Shown here: piece by piece, positions 17,185 to 26,045 of the stretch
Layout of the letters: every line of letters begins with the position of its first letter
Position numbering within the stretch: the first letter of the stretch is position 1
From: Armatimonadota bacterium
GTDB taxonomy: Bacteria > Armatimonadota > Fimbriimonadia > Fimbriimonadales > Fimbriimonadaceae
Reading direction: 5' to 3'
DNA length: 64,000 nucleotides
NCBI GenBank assembly: GCA_017303935.1
Contig: JAFLBD010000002.1
Coordinates: forward strand, 124,001-188,000
Made by a program: the position numbers and the translations under genes
The notes under the pieces: generated by a model
What the model was told of the DNA's origin: nothing
Databases searched by the model: none
Seen by the model: the letters and a program-made list of their open reading frames with translations, nothing else

Positions 17185-17958
17185 ATGTTTGAGCGATTTT
17201 TTCGATGGGTGAAGGCGATGTTCAATCGCGGGATGGACAAGCTGGAAGATCCAGAAATCATGCTGGATCAAGCTCGCCGCGAAATGAGCGAGGCGATGGC
17301 CGCCAACAAAGAGCGTGCGGTTCAAGCTATTACGCAAAAAAATAAGCTCCAATCGATGCTGGAAGATCAGATCAAACGATCCCAGTCATTGGACGCAAAT
17401 GCAGCGATGGCACTCAAGCAAGGCAACCGAGATGCCGCTCGAAGCTTCATTCGCGAAAAACAAACCGTCGATGTCACGATCGAGCAACTCAAGGGCAGCC
17501 ATGCCGCCGCTGTTGAAACGATCGAGCAAGTTAAGCTCGCCCTTCGACGACAAGAAGAAGAAATTCGCCGAAAGACAAGCGAGGCGCTCGCGCTCAAGGC
17601 TCAATGGAAGCAAGCCCAGATTCAAAATGCGGTGAGCAAGAGCCTCGAAGGTCTTACCTTTGAAAACGAATTCGAAAGCACTTACGGCGCTGCCAAGGAA
17701 AAGATCAAGGACAAGATGGCAGAAGCCCAAGCCAGACAGGAAATGTTTGGTTCCAGCTTGGCTGGCAAGACCATGAGCATGGAAGACATGGCCATGGATG
17801 CTCAAGCTGAAGAAGAATTGAAGAAGATGGAAGAGCGACTCGGAATGGCCGCACCCCAAACTTCGACAACATCAACAGAAACCACCGTCGCCACCGACGT
17901 CGACGCTCAACTCGCAGAACTCGAAAAGCGGATCAGCAACCAACAAGAATCTTCTTGA
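17185..17958 (+). CDS. pspA: PspA/IM30 family membrane-stress protein
   Basis: A 257-aa, almost wholly helical protein. It begins FERFFRWVKAMFNRGMDKLEDPE, the amphipathic helix and first helix of PspA/Vipp1, and continues in long coiled coils to about residue 220; the tail is Thr-rich and ends in a short helix. These proteins polymerise on stressed inner membranes. The ATG at 17185 is chosen over longer frames because it follows AAGGA at a good distance. A TATAAT box lies at 17161-17166. Confidence 0.92.
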   Translation: MFERFFRWVKAMFNRGMDKLEDPEIMLDQARREMSEAMAANKERAVQAITQKNKLQSMLEDQIKRSQSLDANAAMALKQGNRDAARSFIREKQTVDVTIEQLKGSHAAAVETIEQVKLALRRQEEEIRRKTSEALALKAQWKQAQIQNAVSKSLEGLTFENEFESTYGAAKEKIKDKMAEAQARQEMFGSSLAGKTMSMEDMAMDAQAEEELKKMEERLGMAAPQTSTTSTETTVATDVDAQLAELEKRISNQQESS

Positions 17959-18008
17959 TTTGAGTTGTCCGCTGCTCGTGGAATGCGTTCAACCATGAAA
18001 GGAGCAGT

Positions 18009-18581
18009 ATGCGTGTATTAATTGCGGACGACGATCCGATTATTCGTTTGGACCTGCGGCAGATGCTGGAGGCCTTGGACTATGAAATTGTGGGCGAAGC
18101 GGGCGATGGTAAGGAAGCGCTCTCCCTTGCCGAATCCGAAAAGCCCGATGTGTGCATTTTGGACGTCAAAATGCCCGTGATGGACGGCATCGAGGCGGCA
18201 ACTTACCTTTCGGAAAACTCCGTCGCGCCAGCCATTTTGCTCACCGCATTTTGCGATCGAGAGTTGATCGAGCGTGCAAAAGACGCCGGCGTTTTTGGAT
18301 ACCTCGTGAAGCCGTTCAAGCCGAACGATCTCCTCCCAGCTATCGAAGTGGCGCGGTCTCGCTATGAGGAAAACATCCAGCTCACCAAAGAAGTGGAAAG
18401 CGTGACCGAAAAACTAGAAGTGCGCAAGTTGCTCGACCGAGCAAAGGGGATTTTGATGGAGGATCTCTCGGTCAATGAGGCGGAAGCCTACCGCCGCATC
18501 CAAACTCAGAGCATGAATAATCGGAAGTCGATGCGAGAAGTGGCCGAAGCGATTATCTTGGCGAAATCGGTACAGTCCTAA
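18009..18581 (+). CDS. Response regulator with ANTAR RNA-binding output domain
   Basis: A 190-aa protein. The receiver domain (1-120) has the acidic pocket DDD at 7-9, phospho-acceptor Asp52 in LDVKMP, and Lys in VKPF. A coiled linker leads to an ANTAR three-helix domain (about 130-188). ANTAR proteins bind paired hairpins in nascent RNA and stop termination. No partner kinase is nearby. A clear Shine-Dalgarno (AAAGGAG) precedes the ATG. The HIT gene starts 2 nt after the stop. Confidence 0.92.
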   Translation: MRVLIADDDPIIRLDLRQMLEALDYEIVGEAGDGKEALSLAESEKPDVCILDVKMPVMDGIEAATYLSENSVAPAILLTAFCDRELIERAKDAGVFGYLVKPFKPNDLLPAIEVARSRYEENIQLTKEVESVTEKLEVRKLLDRAKGILMEDLSVNEAEAYRRIQTQSMNNRKSMREVAEAIILAKSVQS

Positions 18582-18583
18582 AC

Positions 18584-19081
18584 ATGGCCGAGCGACTATG
18601 GGCCCCTTGGCGGCTGAAGTACATCGAGAAGGAAAATTACGGACGACCTCAGTCTTCCGGGTGCATCTTTGTCGAGTTACCTAGCCAAGACAACGACGAG
18701 GAGAATCTCATCCTCTTTCGCGGCAAAACCGCGTTTGTCATCCTCAATCGGTTCCCGTACACCAATGGTCATTTGATGGTCGCGCCGTACAAACACACCG
18801 GAGAAATCTCGGAATTGGACGATGCCGAATTACTCGAGATTAACCAATTGGTTAGTGCGTGTACTCGGTGGATCAAGGCATGTTACGGTGCACAAGGATT
18901 CAATATCGGCGTCAATCTCGGCGCTGCTGGAGGTGCTGGAATTCCAGATCACATCCATTGGCACATCGTCCCGCGGTGGCTTGGAGACACTAACTTCATG
19001 ACTTCAGTTGGCGATGTCCGGGTGATGCCGCAAAGCCTTCAGGATAGTTACCAACGCCTAAAATCTGCCGTCGACCTATGA
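18584..19081 (+). CDS. HIT-family nucleotide hydrolase/phosphorylase
   Basis: A 165-aa protein with the histidine triad HIHWHIVPRW near residue 125-134 and an N-terminal LWAPWRLKYIE segment typical of the Ap4A phosphorylase-like HIT branch. It probably splits dinucleoside polyphosphates or related nucleotides. It sits between the ANTAR regulator and the uracil-DNA glycosylase, with an ATGA overlap to the latter, so the three are probably one operon. Confidence 0.9.
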   Translation: MAERLWAPWRLKYIEKENYGRPQSSGCIFVELPSQDNDEENLILFRGKTAFVILNRFPYTNGHLMVAPYKHTGEISELDDAELLEINQLVSACTRWIKACYGAQGFNIGVNLGAAGGAGIPDHIHWHIVPRWLGDTNFMTSVGDVRVMPQSLQDSYQRLKSAVDL

Positions 19082-19683
19082 TTGAGCTCTCGGTTCTTCA
19101 GGAAGAAGTGGCACAGTGCCACAAGTGCGAAATCGCCGCCAAACGTAGGAACACCGTTTTTGGAGAAGGCAATCCAGACTCGCCGCTGATGATTATCGGC
19201 GAGGGCCCTGGAGATCAGGAAGATGCTACAGGACGACCGTTCGTCGGCAAGGCCGGCAAACTGCTCGACTTAGCTCTCGCAGACAACCAGTTGGATCGGA
19301 CCCACGTTTACATCTGCAATACGGTCAAATGCCGCGCATGTGATTGGCGAAACGACAAGCCGTACAATCGGCCACCGACAGACGAAGAAACCGCCAATTG
19401 TCGAAACTGGCTGATGCAACAAATCGAAATCATCAAGCCAAAAGTCATTCTGTGCGTCGGCGCACCCAGCGCAAAGAACCTTATTCGAAAGGACTTCAAG
19501 ATCACCAAAGATCGTGGAATTCTGAACAAGTCTGAGCATTGCAACGCGATTCTGGCCGCGCTCCACCCCTCCTATATTCTAAGGCAGCAATCGATCGGAG
19601 GCGACGGCGGATATTCCACGCTGGTTGCGGACATCAAAAAGGCTTATGAAACCGCGATCAAGCTGAAAGAGGCAGGCAAGTAG
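19078..19683 (+). CDS. Uracil-DNA glycosylase, family 4 (iron-sulphur)
   Basis: A 201-aa protein with the family 4 motif GEGPGDQED at 41-49 and the late LHPSYILR motif. Cluster cysteines are Cys14, Cys17, and probably Cys85 and Cys108, binding [4Fe-4S]. It removes uracil from DNA as the first step of base excision repair. There are extra cysteines at 80 and 88 in an insert between the usual third and fourth ligands. Its ATG overlaps the HIT stop. Confidence 0.92.
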   Translation: MIELSVLQEEVAQCHKCEIAAKRRNTVFGEGNPDSPLMIIGEGPGDQEDATGRPFVGKAGKLLDLALADNQLDRTHVYICNTVKCRACDWRNDKPYNRPPTDEETANCRNWLMQQIEIIKPKVILCVGAPSAKNLIRKDFKITKDRGILNKSEHCNAILAALHPSYILRQQSIGGDGGYSTLVADIKKAYETAIKLKEAGK

Positions 19684-19707
19684 CCGCAAAATCGCGTATA
19701 CAGAGAT

Positions 19708-20385
19708 ATGATCACTCCGTTCGACTGGCAAGAAAGCATGGGGCACCGAGCCTCGTTTGTGCAGACGCGCCTTCAATCGGGCACCCCAGTACTGATGGCT
19801 TCCGTCACCGAAGGGATTCTGGCGTTCACGATGCGACGCAACGCTCGGAAGCTCTTTGAAATCTACGATCGATTGATGTTCTCCGCGATCGGACAGCAGT
19901 CCGATATGGAGCAAATCCGAGTCGCCAGCATCGATTTTGCTCATCAAGAAGGGTTTAACCGAAGCGAAGAAGATGTCACTATCCAGCGCGTTGTGAGCGC
20001 AATCTCTGCGCCACTCAAACGAGCCTTCGCCGACTTCAATACTGCTCCATTTGTTGTCCAAGGCTTGTTCGCGGAAGTCGCGGATTCGCCTGAAGGTGAC
20101 CAGTATTACCTCCTCGATTTCGATGGCGATTTCACCACGCTCAAAGCGCGGGGGTACCTTTGCGGATCGACAGAAGGTGATGCGGCTATCCACGCTGAAT
20201 TGAAGAAAATCGACTTCTTAAAGCTCGACCTCAAGAGCGCGATTGCCGAACTTCAACGGGTTTGGGCACTTGCATTGAGCCCCGATGGCAAACAATCGTT
20301 CGAAAAGCTAAGTCAAAACCTTGTACCGGAAGTAGCCCTTCTCGAGAGGGCTCCGAAGGGCGAACAGCGGTTTAAGTTGCTGTAA
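19708..20385 (+). CDS. prcA: Proteasome alpha-type subunit
   Basis: A 225-aa protein with the order of segments seen in bacterial PrcA: an N-terminal DWQES helix, a GVLxxT-like strand (GILAFTMRRNARK), the hallmark FEIYDRLMFSAIGQ, DFAHQEGF, then LFAEVADSPEGDQYYLLDFDG and YLCGSTEGDA. There is no Thr-led mature N-terminus, so it is an alpha, not a catalytic beta, subunit. Alpha rings gate the 20S chamber and bind the ATPase. A TATACA box lies 5 nt before the ATG. No beta subunit follows: the next gene is a lipoprotein. The matching ARC/Mpa ATPase is at 30015. The assignment is by motif memory, without a search. Confidence 0.82.
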   Translation: MITPFDWQESMGHRASFVQTRLQSGTPVLMASVTEGILAFTMRRNARKLFEIYDRLMFSAIGQQSDMEQIRVASIDFAHQEGFNRSEEDVTIQRVVSAISAPLKRAFADFNTAPFVVQGLFAEVADSPEGDQYYLLDFDGDFTTLKARGYLCGSTEGDAAIHAELKKIDFLKLDLKSAIAELQRVWALALSPDGKQSFEKLSQNLVPEVALLERAPKGEQRFKLL

Positions 20386-20484
20386 TCCCAGCAAAAACGT
20401 AAACTAATACTAGCAAGTATTTTTCGGATTGTTCGGAATAATGTTTTCGTGGGGCGCGGCCTTTGGGCCCGCAATTTGTACGAA

Positions 20485-21771
20485 ATGCGGCGAACTTTAG
20501 AATTTGGGGCGGTCTTGCTAGCGCTGTTGCTGGCAGGATGTACCGCGCCCCCATCCAAACGCCGCGCGGGCAATCTTTGGGACATCGGCTACCTCAATTC
20601 GCTCCCACCACCACTCGATCCTGAGCCTGTCGAACCGCTATTGCACTCCGAATCGTTTCCACACATGGTCGGAGATGTCGCCATTTGGGGACATCCGTCT
20701 GATCCCAACCAGAGTTTGGTGATCGCTACTGATTTGAGCCGCAAAGGCGCGATTCTCGTTTTTGATACCGAGGGTAAACCCGTTCAAACGCTGGACGGGA
20801 TCGCGATGCCGTATGGAGTTGAGGTTCAAACCCAGTTCAACTTCGGCCGCAGAGAGATTGACATCGTCGCAACCATCGAGCGCGAAACGAACCGGCTCCG
20901 AATTTTTGGAATCAATCCGACCAAGCGAAAGCTGTGGGAAATTTCCGGCGATACCAAGCTGTTTAGCGAGAACTTTCCGCCGGATACATCGGCGCAAGGG
21001 CTTGCCCTGTATCGAAGTCAGACCGATGAGCGGACATACGCCTTTGTCAGCCGAAAGCGAAACAACGACGAAGGCGGGATTATCTTGCAGTACGAACTGG
21101 TGGCGAAAGACGGCCGAATCAGCCTGAAGTTCATCAGAGATTTCGGCGATTTCTCTCACCGTGGCATCGTGAAAGTCTTGCTTGCTGACGACTACCTGGG
21201 ATATTTGTACTATGTCGATCGCAGCGCGGGAATTCGAAAGTATTCCGCTGAGCCGCACCTCTACGGTGTCAACCACGAATTAGCGCAATTCGGCGCGGCA
21301 GGTTGGCGCGACTACCCAACGGGCCTCGCACTTTGGAACAGCCGTGTGGTTGGAAAGGGCTACATCATGTCGGTCGAAAAGCTGATTGACCGCACCGCTC
21401 TGCGGACCTTCAAGCGCGAAGGCGAAGTCGACGAGCCGAACCGACACAACATCGAAGGGATTTACCGAACGATTTCTTCCAGCGACATCTCTGGAATCGA
21501 TATATGCCTGTTGCCGATGAAGATGTTCCCTGAAGGTCTCATCGTGGTTGCGAACCAGAATTCCAGCACGCTCGATTATTACAGTTGGCGCAGCATCAGG
21601 TCCCAGAATCTCTCGGTCAGACAGCGTCAAACGCTCCGAGACAATTCTGTGAATTGGGACTCAAATTCTGCGCCAACAAACGAATCGGGTAGTGGTGCAA
21701 AAGCCCCACGGAGTGAAGAGTCAGGCGAAGGAACAAATTCTGACGAGTTGACTAGAAACTCGATTCAATGA
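20485..21771 (+). CDS. Lipoprotein with phytase-like beta-propeller
   Basis: A 428-aa protein. The ATG at 20485 gives a lipoprotein signal with lipobox LLAGC (Cys about 18). The body resembles 3-phytase beta-propellers: DVAIWGHPSDPNQS, VIATDLSRKGAILVFD, later EGI and a final NQNSSTLDYYSW blade. The calcium-site NNVDV of active phytases is replaced by MPYGVEV, so phosphate release from phytate is not assured. The Ser/Glu-rich C-terminal 60 residues look unstructured. The stop overlaps the convergent DUF1232 gene by 20 bp. Confidence 0.75.
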   Translation: MRRTLEFGAVLLALLLAGCTAPPSKRRAGNLWDIGYLNSLPPPLDPEPVEPLLHSESFPHMVGDVAIWGHPSDPNQSLVIATDLSRKGAILVFDTEGKPVQTLDGIAMPYGVEVQTQFNFGRREIDIVATIERETNRLRIFGINPTKRKLWEISGDTKLFSENFPPDTSAQGLALYRSQTDERTYAFVSRKRNNDEGGIILQYELVAKDGRISLKFIRDFGDFSHRGIVKVLLADDYLGYLYYVDRSAGIRKYSAEPHLYGVNHELAQFGAAGWRDYPTGLALWNSRVVGKGYIMSVEKLIDRTALRTFKREGEVDEPNRHNIEGIYRTISSSDISGIDICLLPMKMFPEGLIVVANQNSSTLDYYSWRSIRSQNLSVRQRQTLRDNSVNWDSNSAPTNESGSGAKAPRSEESGEGTNSDELTRNSIQ

Positions 21772-22015
21772 TCCTTGGTGGAATCTTTGCTGGAATTCGC
21801 TCCAGCCCTTTGAGCGCTTGGCTGAGAAGTCCCAGAACGATCACAATATCGTCAATCCAACCGAGAATCGGAAGGACATCGGGCACAAAGTCAATCGGAG
21901 AAATCAAGTAGAGGCCAGCCACGATAGGCAAAACCTTGATCCAAATCGGTACCGATGGATCTTTAAAGGAACCAATCAACCGAACTACTGATTTCATTCG
22001 TCGAAACGCGTTCAT
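21752..22015 (-). CDS. DUF1232 small membrane protein
   Basis: About 87 aa from the ATG at 22015. Longer starts at 22033 and 22087 are open, the last reaching the divergent gene. The core (IWIKVLPIVAGLYLISPIDFVPDVLPILGWIDDIVIV) holds the DUF1232 signature: a membrane hairpin around SPIDFVPD followed by GxxDD. The function is unknown across the family. Confidence 0.75.
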   Translation of the reverse strand: MNAFRRMKSVVRLIGSFKDPSVPIWIKVLPIVAGLYLISPIDFVPDVLPILGWIDDIVIVLGLLSQALKGLERIPAKIPPRIIESSF

Positions 22016-22088
22016 CAATGGTAAAACGCTCATCGAGAAGGGTCGAAATGCCCGCTGGGTCCAAAGTCTGTGGTAGCTTGAAATCACT

Positions 22089-22574
22089 GTGGCATTTGAG
22101 CCTCTTCAAACCGACGAGAAATTAGAAAAACCGATCAAGGCGGGGCCGAATTTTGAGGCCCAAATCCTGTCCGGTTGCTCGTTTTTCGTTGTCACCTCGC
22201 TTCTCACTTATCTCATAGGGGTGTGGCCATTTTTCACATTTCCGGATCAGCACCTGATCGCGAAATTCCTGATTGCGTGCGCCTTTGGACTACTTCCAAG
22301 TGCAATTTTGGGCGTGTTCGCTGGAATCAAGGGCGGGGTTCCTGGTGCATGCGGATTCTTGGGCGGGACGATCGCCATCGCCATGTTCATGTACCTGCGA
22401 ATCGGCCAAATCATGTTGGGAGAATCGATGCCCGATCTTCCAAAGCCGGACTATCCTAGAGCGGCATCCTGGATTTTGCCGCTGTTCTGGACCGTAATTG
22501 CGATCATCATTGCAGGAATTTCTGCTCAAATCGGCGAGAGAGCCCATTCAAAAAAGCAAGAAAATAGCCGATGA
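22089..22574 (+). CDS. Hypothetical polytopic membrane protein
   Basis: A 161-aa protein with a GTG start and four hydrophobic segments, two of them Gly-rich (LPSAILGVFAGIKGG and GACGFLGG). I do not recognise a family. It lies between the DUF1232 gene and fliS, 20 nt from the latter. Confidence 0.65.
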   Translation: MAFEPLQTDEKLEKPIKAGPNFEAQILSGCSFFVVTSLLTYLIGVWPFFTFPDQHLIAKFLIACAFGLLPSAILGVFAGIKGGVPGACGFLGGTIAIAMFMYLRIGQIMLGESMPDLPKPDYPRAASWILPLFWTVIAIIIAGISAQIGERAHSKKQENSR

Positions 22575-22594
22575 TTCCGTTAAGGTGATCGGTT

Positions 22595-23002
22595 TTGAAT
22601 AGAGGCCAGTACGTAGACGAATATCGAAAGAACGCCGTGAACTCGGCATCGCCACTTCAGTTGGTGATCATGCTGTATGATGGCGCGATCCATTCTATGG
22701 AATTGGCGAAAGCGGCTATCGGCAGCGGAGACCTCTTCACACAGAACGCACAGCTTCAAAAAGCGCAGCGAATCGTCGCCGAATTGACCAGCTGCCTTGA
22801 CATGAAGGAAGGCGGAGAAATCGCACAAAACCTGTTCGGGCTCTATGGGTACGTCTACAACTGCCTAGTGGAGGCAAATTTGGGCGACGACGCTTCCAAG
22901 ATCGACGCCAGCCTCACCGTGATGACAAACCTGCGCGAGAGCTGGAGCGAAATCGAGCGAAACCAACGCGAGAATTCCGGAGGACAGCAACTTGCCAGCT
23001 AG
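22595..23002 (+). CDS. fliS: Flagellar export chaperone FliS
   Basis: A 135-aa helical protein starting at a TTG, with the FliS pattern: YRKNAVNSASPLQLVIMLYDGAI near the N-terminus, a CLDMKEGGEIAQNL helix and LYGYVYNCLVEAN. FliS holds flagellin monomers before export. It agrees with the motA/motB genes at 39-40.8 kb. It overlaps the next gene by 11 bp. No flagellin or fliD is in the window. Confidence 0.9.
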   Translation: MNRGQYVDEYRKNAVNSASPLQLVIMLYDGAIHSMELAKAAIGSGDLFTQNAQLQKAQRIVAELTSCLDMKEGGEIAQNLFGLYGYVYNCLVEANLGDDASKIDASLTVMTNLRESWSEIERNQRENSGGQQLAS

Positions 23003-23333
23003 TGCCAACCCGATTTTTGAGCGATACCTTCTACTCTCCGAAACGCTGATCAACGCGCTTGAGGCCGGCAATATCTCAGAGCTTCGAATTCTGCTGGACG
23101 AGCGAGATGTCGCGCTCGATATTCTCATTGAATCTGATTTTGAGGGCATCACCCAACAAGAACTTCATGGCGCCATCGCACTGGAAAAGCAATTTCAGAC
23201 GATTCTCGCCACAGAAACCAAAGTGGTTCGAGATGCCATGCTCGCCGAGTACAAAGAACGGATCGCCGCGGTCAAATACCGGTTGAACGATACAGATACT
23301 GGCGATAGCGGCGAACAATCAATCGCTTGCTGA
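22992..23333 (+). CDS. Small helical protein, candidate FliT-like flagellar chaperone
   Basis: A 113-aa, highly acidic, helical protein starting at a TTG inside the end of fliS. The position directly after fliS and the length are those of fliT, but sequence alone does not identify it. The heptad-like helices (YLLLSETLINALEAG; AMLAEYKERIAAVKYRL) fit a short chaperone. Confidence 0.6.
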   Translation: MPASANPIFERYLLLSETLINALEAGNISELRILLDERDVALDILIESDFEGITQQELHGAIALEKQFQTILATETKVVRDAMLAEYKERIAAVKYRLNDTDTGDSGEQSIAC

Positions 23334-23358
23334 CCCCTTGGCGGGTACAATTCCGGTC

Positions 23359-24472
23359 GTGCTGAACCTAGACCAGCAAGAATCTTTGTCCAACGCCAAG
23401 AAGCGTTTGGACGCGATCAGGGGGCATCTTTGACGTCCCCAACAAGCAACAACACATTGCTCAGATAGAAGAGCAATCAGCCCAACCTGACTTTTGGGAC
23501 GATCCGGCAGCAGCCAACAAAATTCTTCAGCGACTCGCGAGGTTGAAAGACGTCGTCAATCCATTTTTGGGATTCGTTCGCCGCGAGCAGGATATCGCTG
23601 ACTTTTACGAACTCCTGAAAGAGGAAGCCAACGAGGAGCTTGAAAAAGAGGCCGACGCCACTGCGCTCGCTTTTCTAAAGGACCTCGATAAGTTCGAGAT
23701 TCAGACATTGCTTTCGGGCGAACACGATCCCCGAAATGCACTGGTCGAAATCAACGCTGGCGCGGGCGGAAGCGAGGCCTGCGACTGGGCTTCAATCCTA
23801 TTTCGCATGTACATGCGCTGGGCAGAAGAGCGCGGATACAAGCTTGAAATTCTCAGCGAAACTGAAGGTGACGTCACCGGATATCGAACCGTGCAATTCC
23901 AGGTCACGGGCGCTAACGCTTACGGCTATTTGAAGTGCGAAAATGGTGTTCACCGTTTGGTTAGAATCTCGCCATTCGACTCGGCCGCAAGACGTCATAC
24001 GAGCTTCTGCAAGGTCGAAGTTCTTCCTGAGATCGAAGAGAGCGAAGTTCAAATCAGTCCTGATGACCTCAAGGTAGAAACCTTGCGGGCTGGTGGCGCC
24101 GGCGGTCAGCACGTCAACAAAACCGAGTCCGCGGTACGCCTGACCCACATTCCCACTGGAATCGTCGTCCAGTGTCAGAACGAGCGGTCCCAGCACAAGA
24201 ACCGCGCCGCTGCGATGAGTGTTCTGCTGGCACGACTGGCAGAAGTCGAACGACTTCGACAGGAAGGCAAAATGAGCACGATGAAAGTCTCTGGGCCTGC
24301 CGAGTGGGGCCGCCAAATCCGGTCATACGTCCTTCAACCATACACTCTGGTGAAAGACCACCGAACGGGCTTTGAAAATGCAAACGCATCGGGAGTTCTC
24401 GATGGTCAGATCGACGGATTTATCGAAGCGTTTCTAAAGCGACCACCTTCCGAAGACTCGTTTATCGAGTAG
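23359..24472 (+). CDS. prfB: Peptide chain release factor 2, with programmed +1 frameshift
   Basis: RF2 ends translation at UGA and UAA. The first 24 codons (GTG start at 23359) end at an in-frame TGA at 23431-23433; a +1 shift on CTT then gives a 370-aa protein in all. The second part has the SPF anticodon-like tripeptide ([12 protein letters not shown]) and the GGQ motif ([14 protein letters not shown], near residue 247). A TACAAT box lies 7 nt before the GTG. The shift makes RF2 self-limiting: plentiful RF2 stops at the TGA, scarce RF2 lets the shift occur. Confidence 0.95.
23419..23434 (+). promoter_or_regulatory. RF2 frameshift signal
   Basis: The bases read AGGGGG-CAT-CTT-TGA-C. This has the internal Shine-Dalgarno, the 3-nt spacer, the slippery CTT, the TGA stop and the following C, the same order as in Escherichia coli prfB. 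The 16S gene in this window keeps the matching anti-Shine-Dalgarno. Confidence 0.95.
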
Positions 24473-24480
24473 CGATCGTA

Positions 24481-25395
24481 TTAGGGCAGTATCGGACCAA
24501 GTTCGCGATCAAAGAACCGGACGATACTGTCTTCGAACAAGTCGTATTTGGCTTCGTGCGCCAGGTTTGGCACAACTTGCAATTGGTGCCGAACTTTGGC
24601 CTTTGCCAGTGAAGCCGCCATGATTCGGCTCTGTTCGACCGGCACTGTTTCATCCTTCAATCCGTGGATGATCCAAGTCGGCGGGTCGTCCGGGGTGATG
24701 TAAGTCACAGGACTTGCTGCAGCCGCTAGATCGGGCCGTTGCATCGGATTTGCGCCAAGCAATTGGGCTTCTGGAGAAGCTGCTCCGATCAAATCCGACC
24801 GGACATTCTTTTGGTTCAATCGCGACTTAGTGATTTGAACCAGGTCCGTCGTAGGGAAGATCGCGGCAATCGCTCGCACTTTTACCGGAGACTCGCCCTC
24901 TCGCAAAAACGCGTCTGGAGCATAAGCGGCCAAGCTCGCGAGATGACCGCCAGCTGACATTCCCCAGATCCCAATTCGGGTGCTGTCGACTCCATATTCA
25001 CTGCTGTGAGTGGCAATCCACTTCAGCGCGTCACGGACATCCAGGAGCTGAGCAGGGAAGATCGCTTCTTGACTCAGTCGGTAGTCGCAAGTGAAGCAGA
25101 CATAGCCGCGCAGAGCGAGCTCCCATTGCACCGGGTTTGGCATATCTCGGCGTCCATCTCGCCACGCTCCGCCATGCAAAAACAGGACTGCCGGCTGAGG
25201 CTTGTTCGAAAAATTGGGGCGGCGTACGACGTCGATTTTCAGCTCAATTCGCCCCTGATTCGAGAAAACCAAACCAGAAGCGACTTGCAAATTCTCCGGC
25301 ATTACCAGAGGTTTGCTTGTCCCAAGAACCAACGAAATCAATGCTGCGTTCAGCATAAAGCCATGAAACGTCAATGTACCCGCAATTCCGAGCAT
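24481..25395 (-). CDS. Alpha/beta-hydrolase (BD-FAE/esterase-lipase type)
   Basis: A 304-aa protein with a hydrophobic N-terminus (signal or anchor; a second Met at residue 14 is also a possible start). It has the oxyanion motif LHGGAWRDG, the nucleophile elbow GMSAGG (Ser near 147), an acid in HGLKDETVP and a His in NLAHEAK. This is the set of esterase/acetyl-xylan-type hydrolases. It is probably periplasmic and acts on small esters or decorated glycans; the substrate is unknown. Confidence 0.85.
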   Translation of the reverse strand: MLGIAGTLTFHGFMLNAALISLVLGTSKPLVMPENLQVASGLVFSNQGRIELKIDVVRRPNFSNKPQPAVLFLHGGAWRDGRRDMPNPVQWELALRGYVCFTCDYRLSQEAIFPAQLLDVRDALKWIATHSSEYGVDSTRIGIWGMSAGGHLASLAAYAPDAFLREGESPVKVRAIAAIFPTTDLVQITKSRLNQKNVRSDLIGAASPEAQLLGANPMQRPDLAAAASPVTYITPDDPPTWIIHGLKDETVPVEQSRIMAASLAKAKVRHQLQVVPNLAHEAKYDLFEDSIVRFFDRELGPILP

Positions 25396-25432
25396 CGAAC
25401 CTAGTTGCGCTTAGGTAGAATTCGAGCTAATT

Positions 25433-26041
25433 ATGTCGGTGGACGTTCACGCCTTGTGGGCCGAAGTGATGCCGGAGGTTCGCAATGCCGTCACTGGCGT
25501 GGGCGTCTGGACGGCGCTCAATAGTTGCCGAGCGGTCACTTTAGAAGACGGTCAGTTTGTAATCGGGCTCCCGGGCGAAAGCGGAGACCTGGCTGGACAC
25601 TTGCGCCTGGGCCAAACGCGCACCTTAATGGAACGGCTCCTTGCCAACAAACTGGGGCAAACCGTCACCGTTCGAGTGATCGACGGCATTGAGCAATCGG
25701 ATTGGGAGCTAGTCAAGCGGCGCGATGTCGAAGCTCGGAGATTGCAGGATCAAGCCGTTGCCCGGCAAAAGGCGGAGATTCAATCCCGTTCTAGTTGGGA
25801 CAGCGTTTACGACCAGATTAGCCGCAAGTTCGCTGAGATTCCGAACAAGTCTTTGCCGCAAAACAAAGCGAGATTCTTCACCGAAGCGTTGAATCTAGTT
25901 CTCGAAGGCCTGAAGACCATGCCGATCAAAGACGAGCTTTCAGAGCGGAATTTTGCTCGGTGTATTGAGCGTGTCGCCCAGTACTCCGAAATCCCCAGTA
26001 CCCTCGTCGCCATGATGATCAACGAACGTCAGGGAAGCTGA
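25433..26041 (+). CDS. Unknown protein with DnaA domain I-like N-terminus
   Basis: A 202-aa protein. The first 80 residues follow the pattern of DnaA domain I (LWxxVMPEV, then W, then a strand FVIGLP, then a helix HLRLGQTRTLMERLL and a strand VTVRVIDG), the fold that binds DnaB and DiaA. A charged linker (90-125) and a helical C-terminal domain follow; there is no ATPase. I do not recognise the whole. It may be a partner or decoy of replication factors, but this is inference. The MBL gene starts 4 nt after its stop. Confidence 0.6.
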   Translation: MSVDVHALWAEVMPEVRNAVTGVGVWTALNSCRAVTLEDGQFVIGLPGESGDLAGHLRLGQTRTLMERLLANKLGQTVTVRVIDGIEQSDWELVKRRDVEARRLQDQAVARQKAEIQSRSSWDSVYDQISRKFAEIPNKSLPQNKARFFTEALNLVLEGLKTMPIKDELSERNFARCIERVAQYSEIPSTLVAMMINERQGS

Positions 26042-26045
26042 TTCT

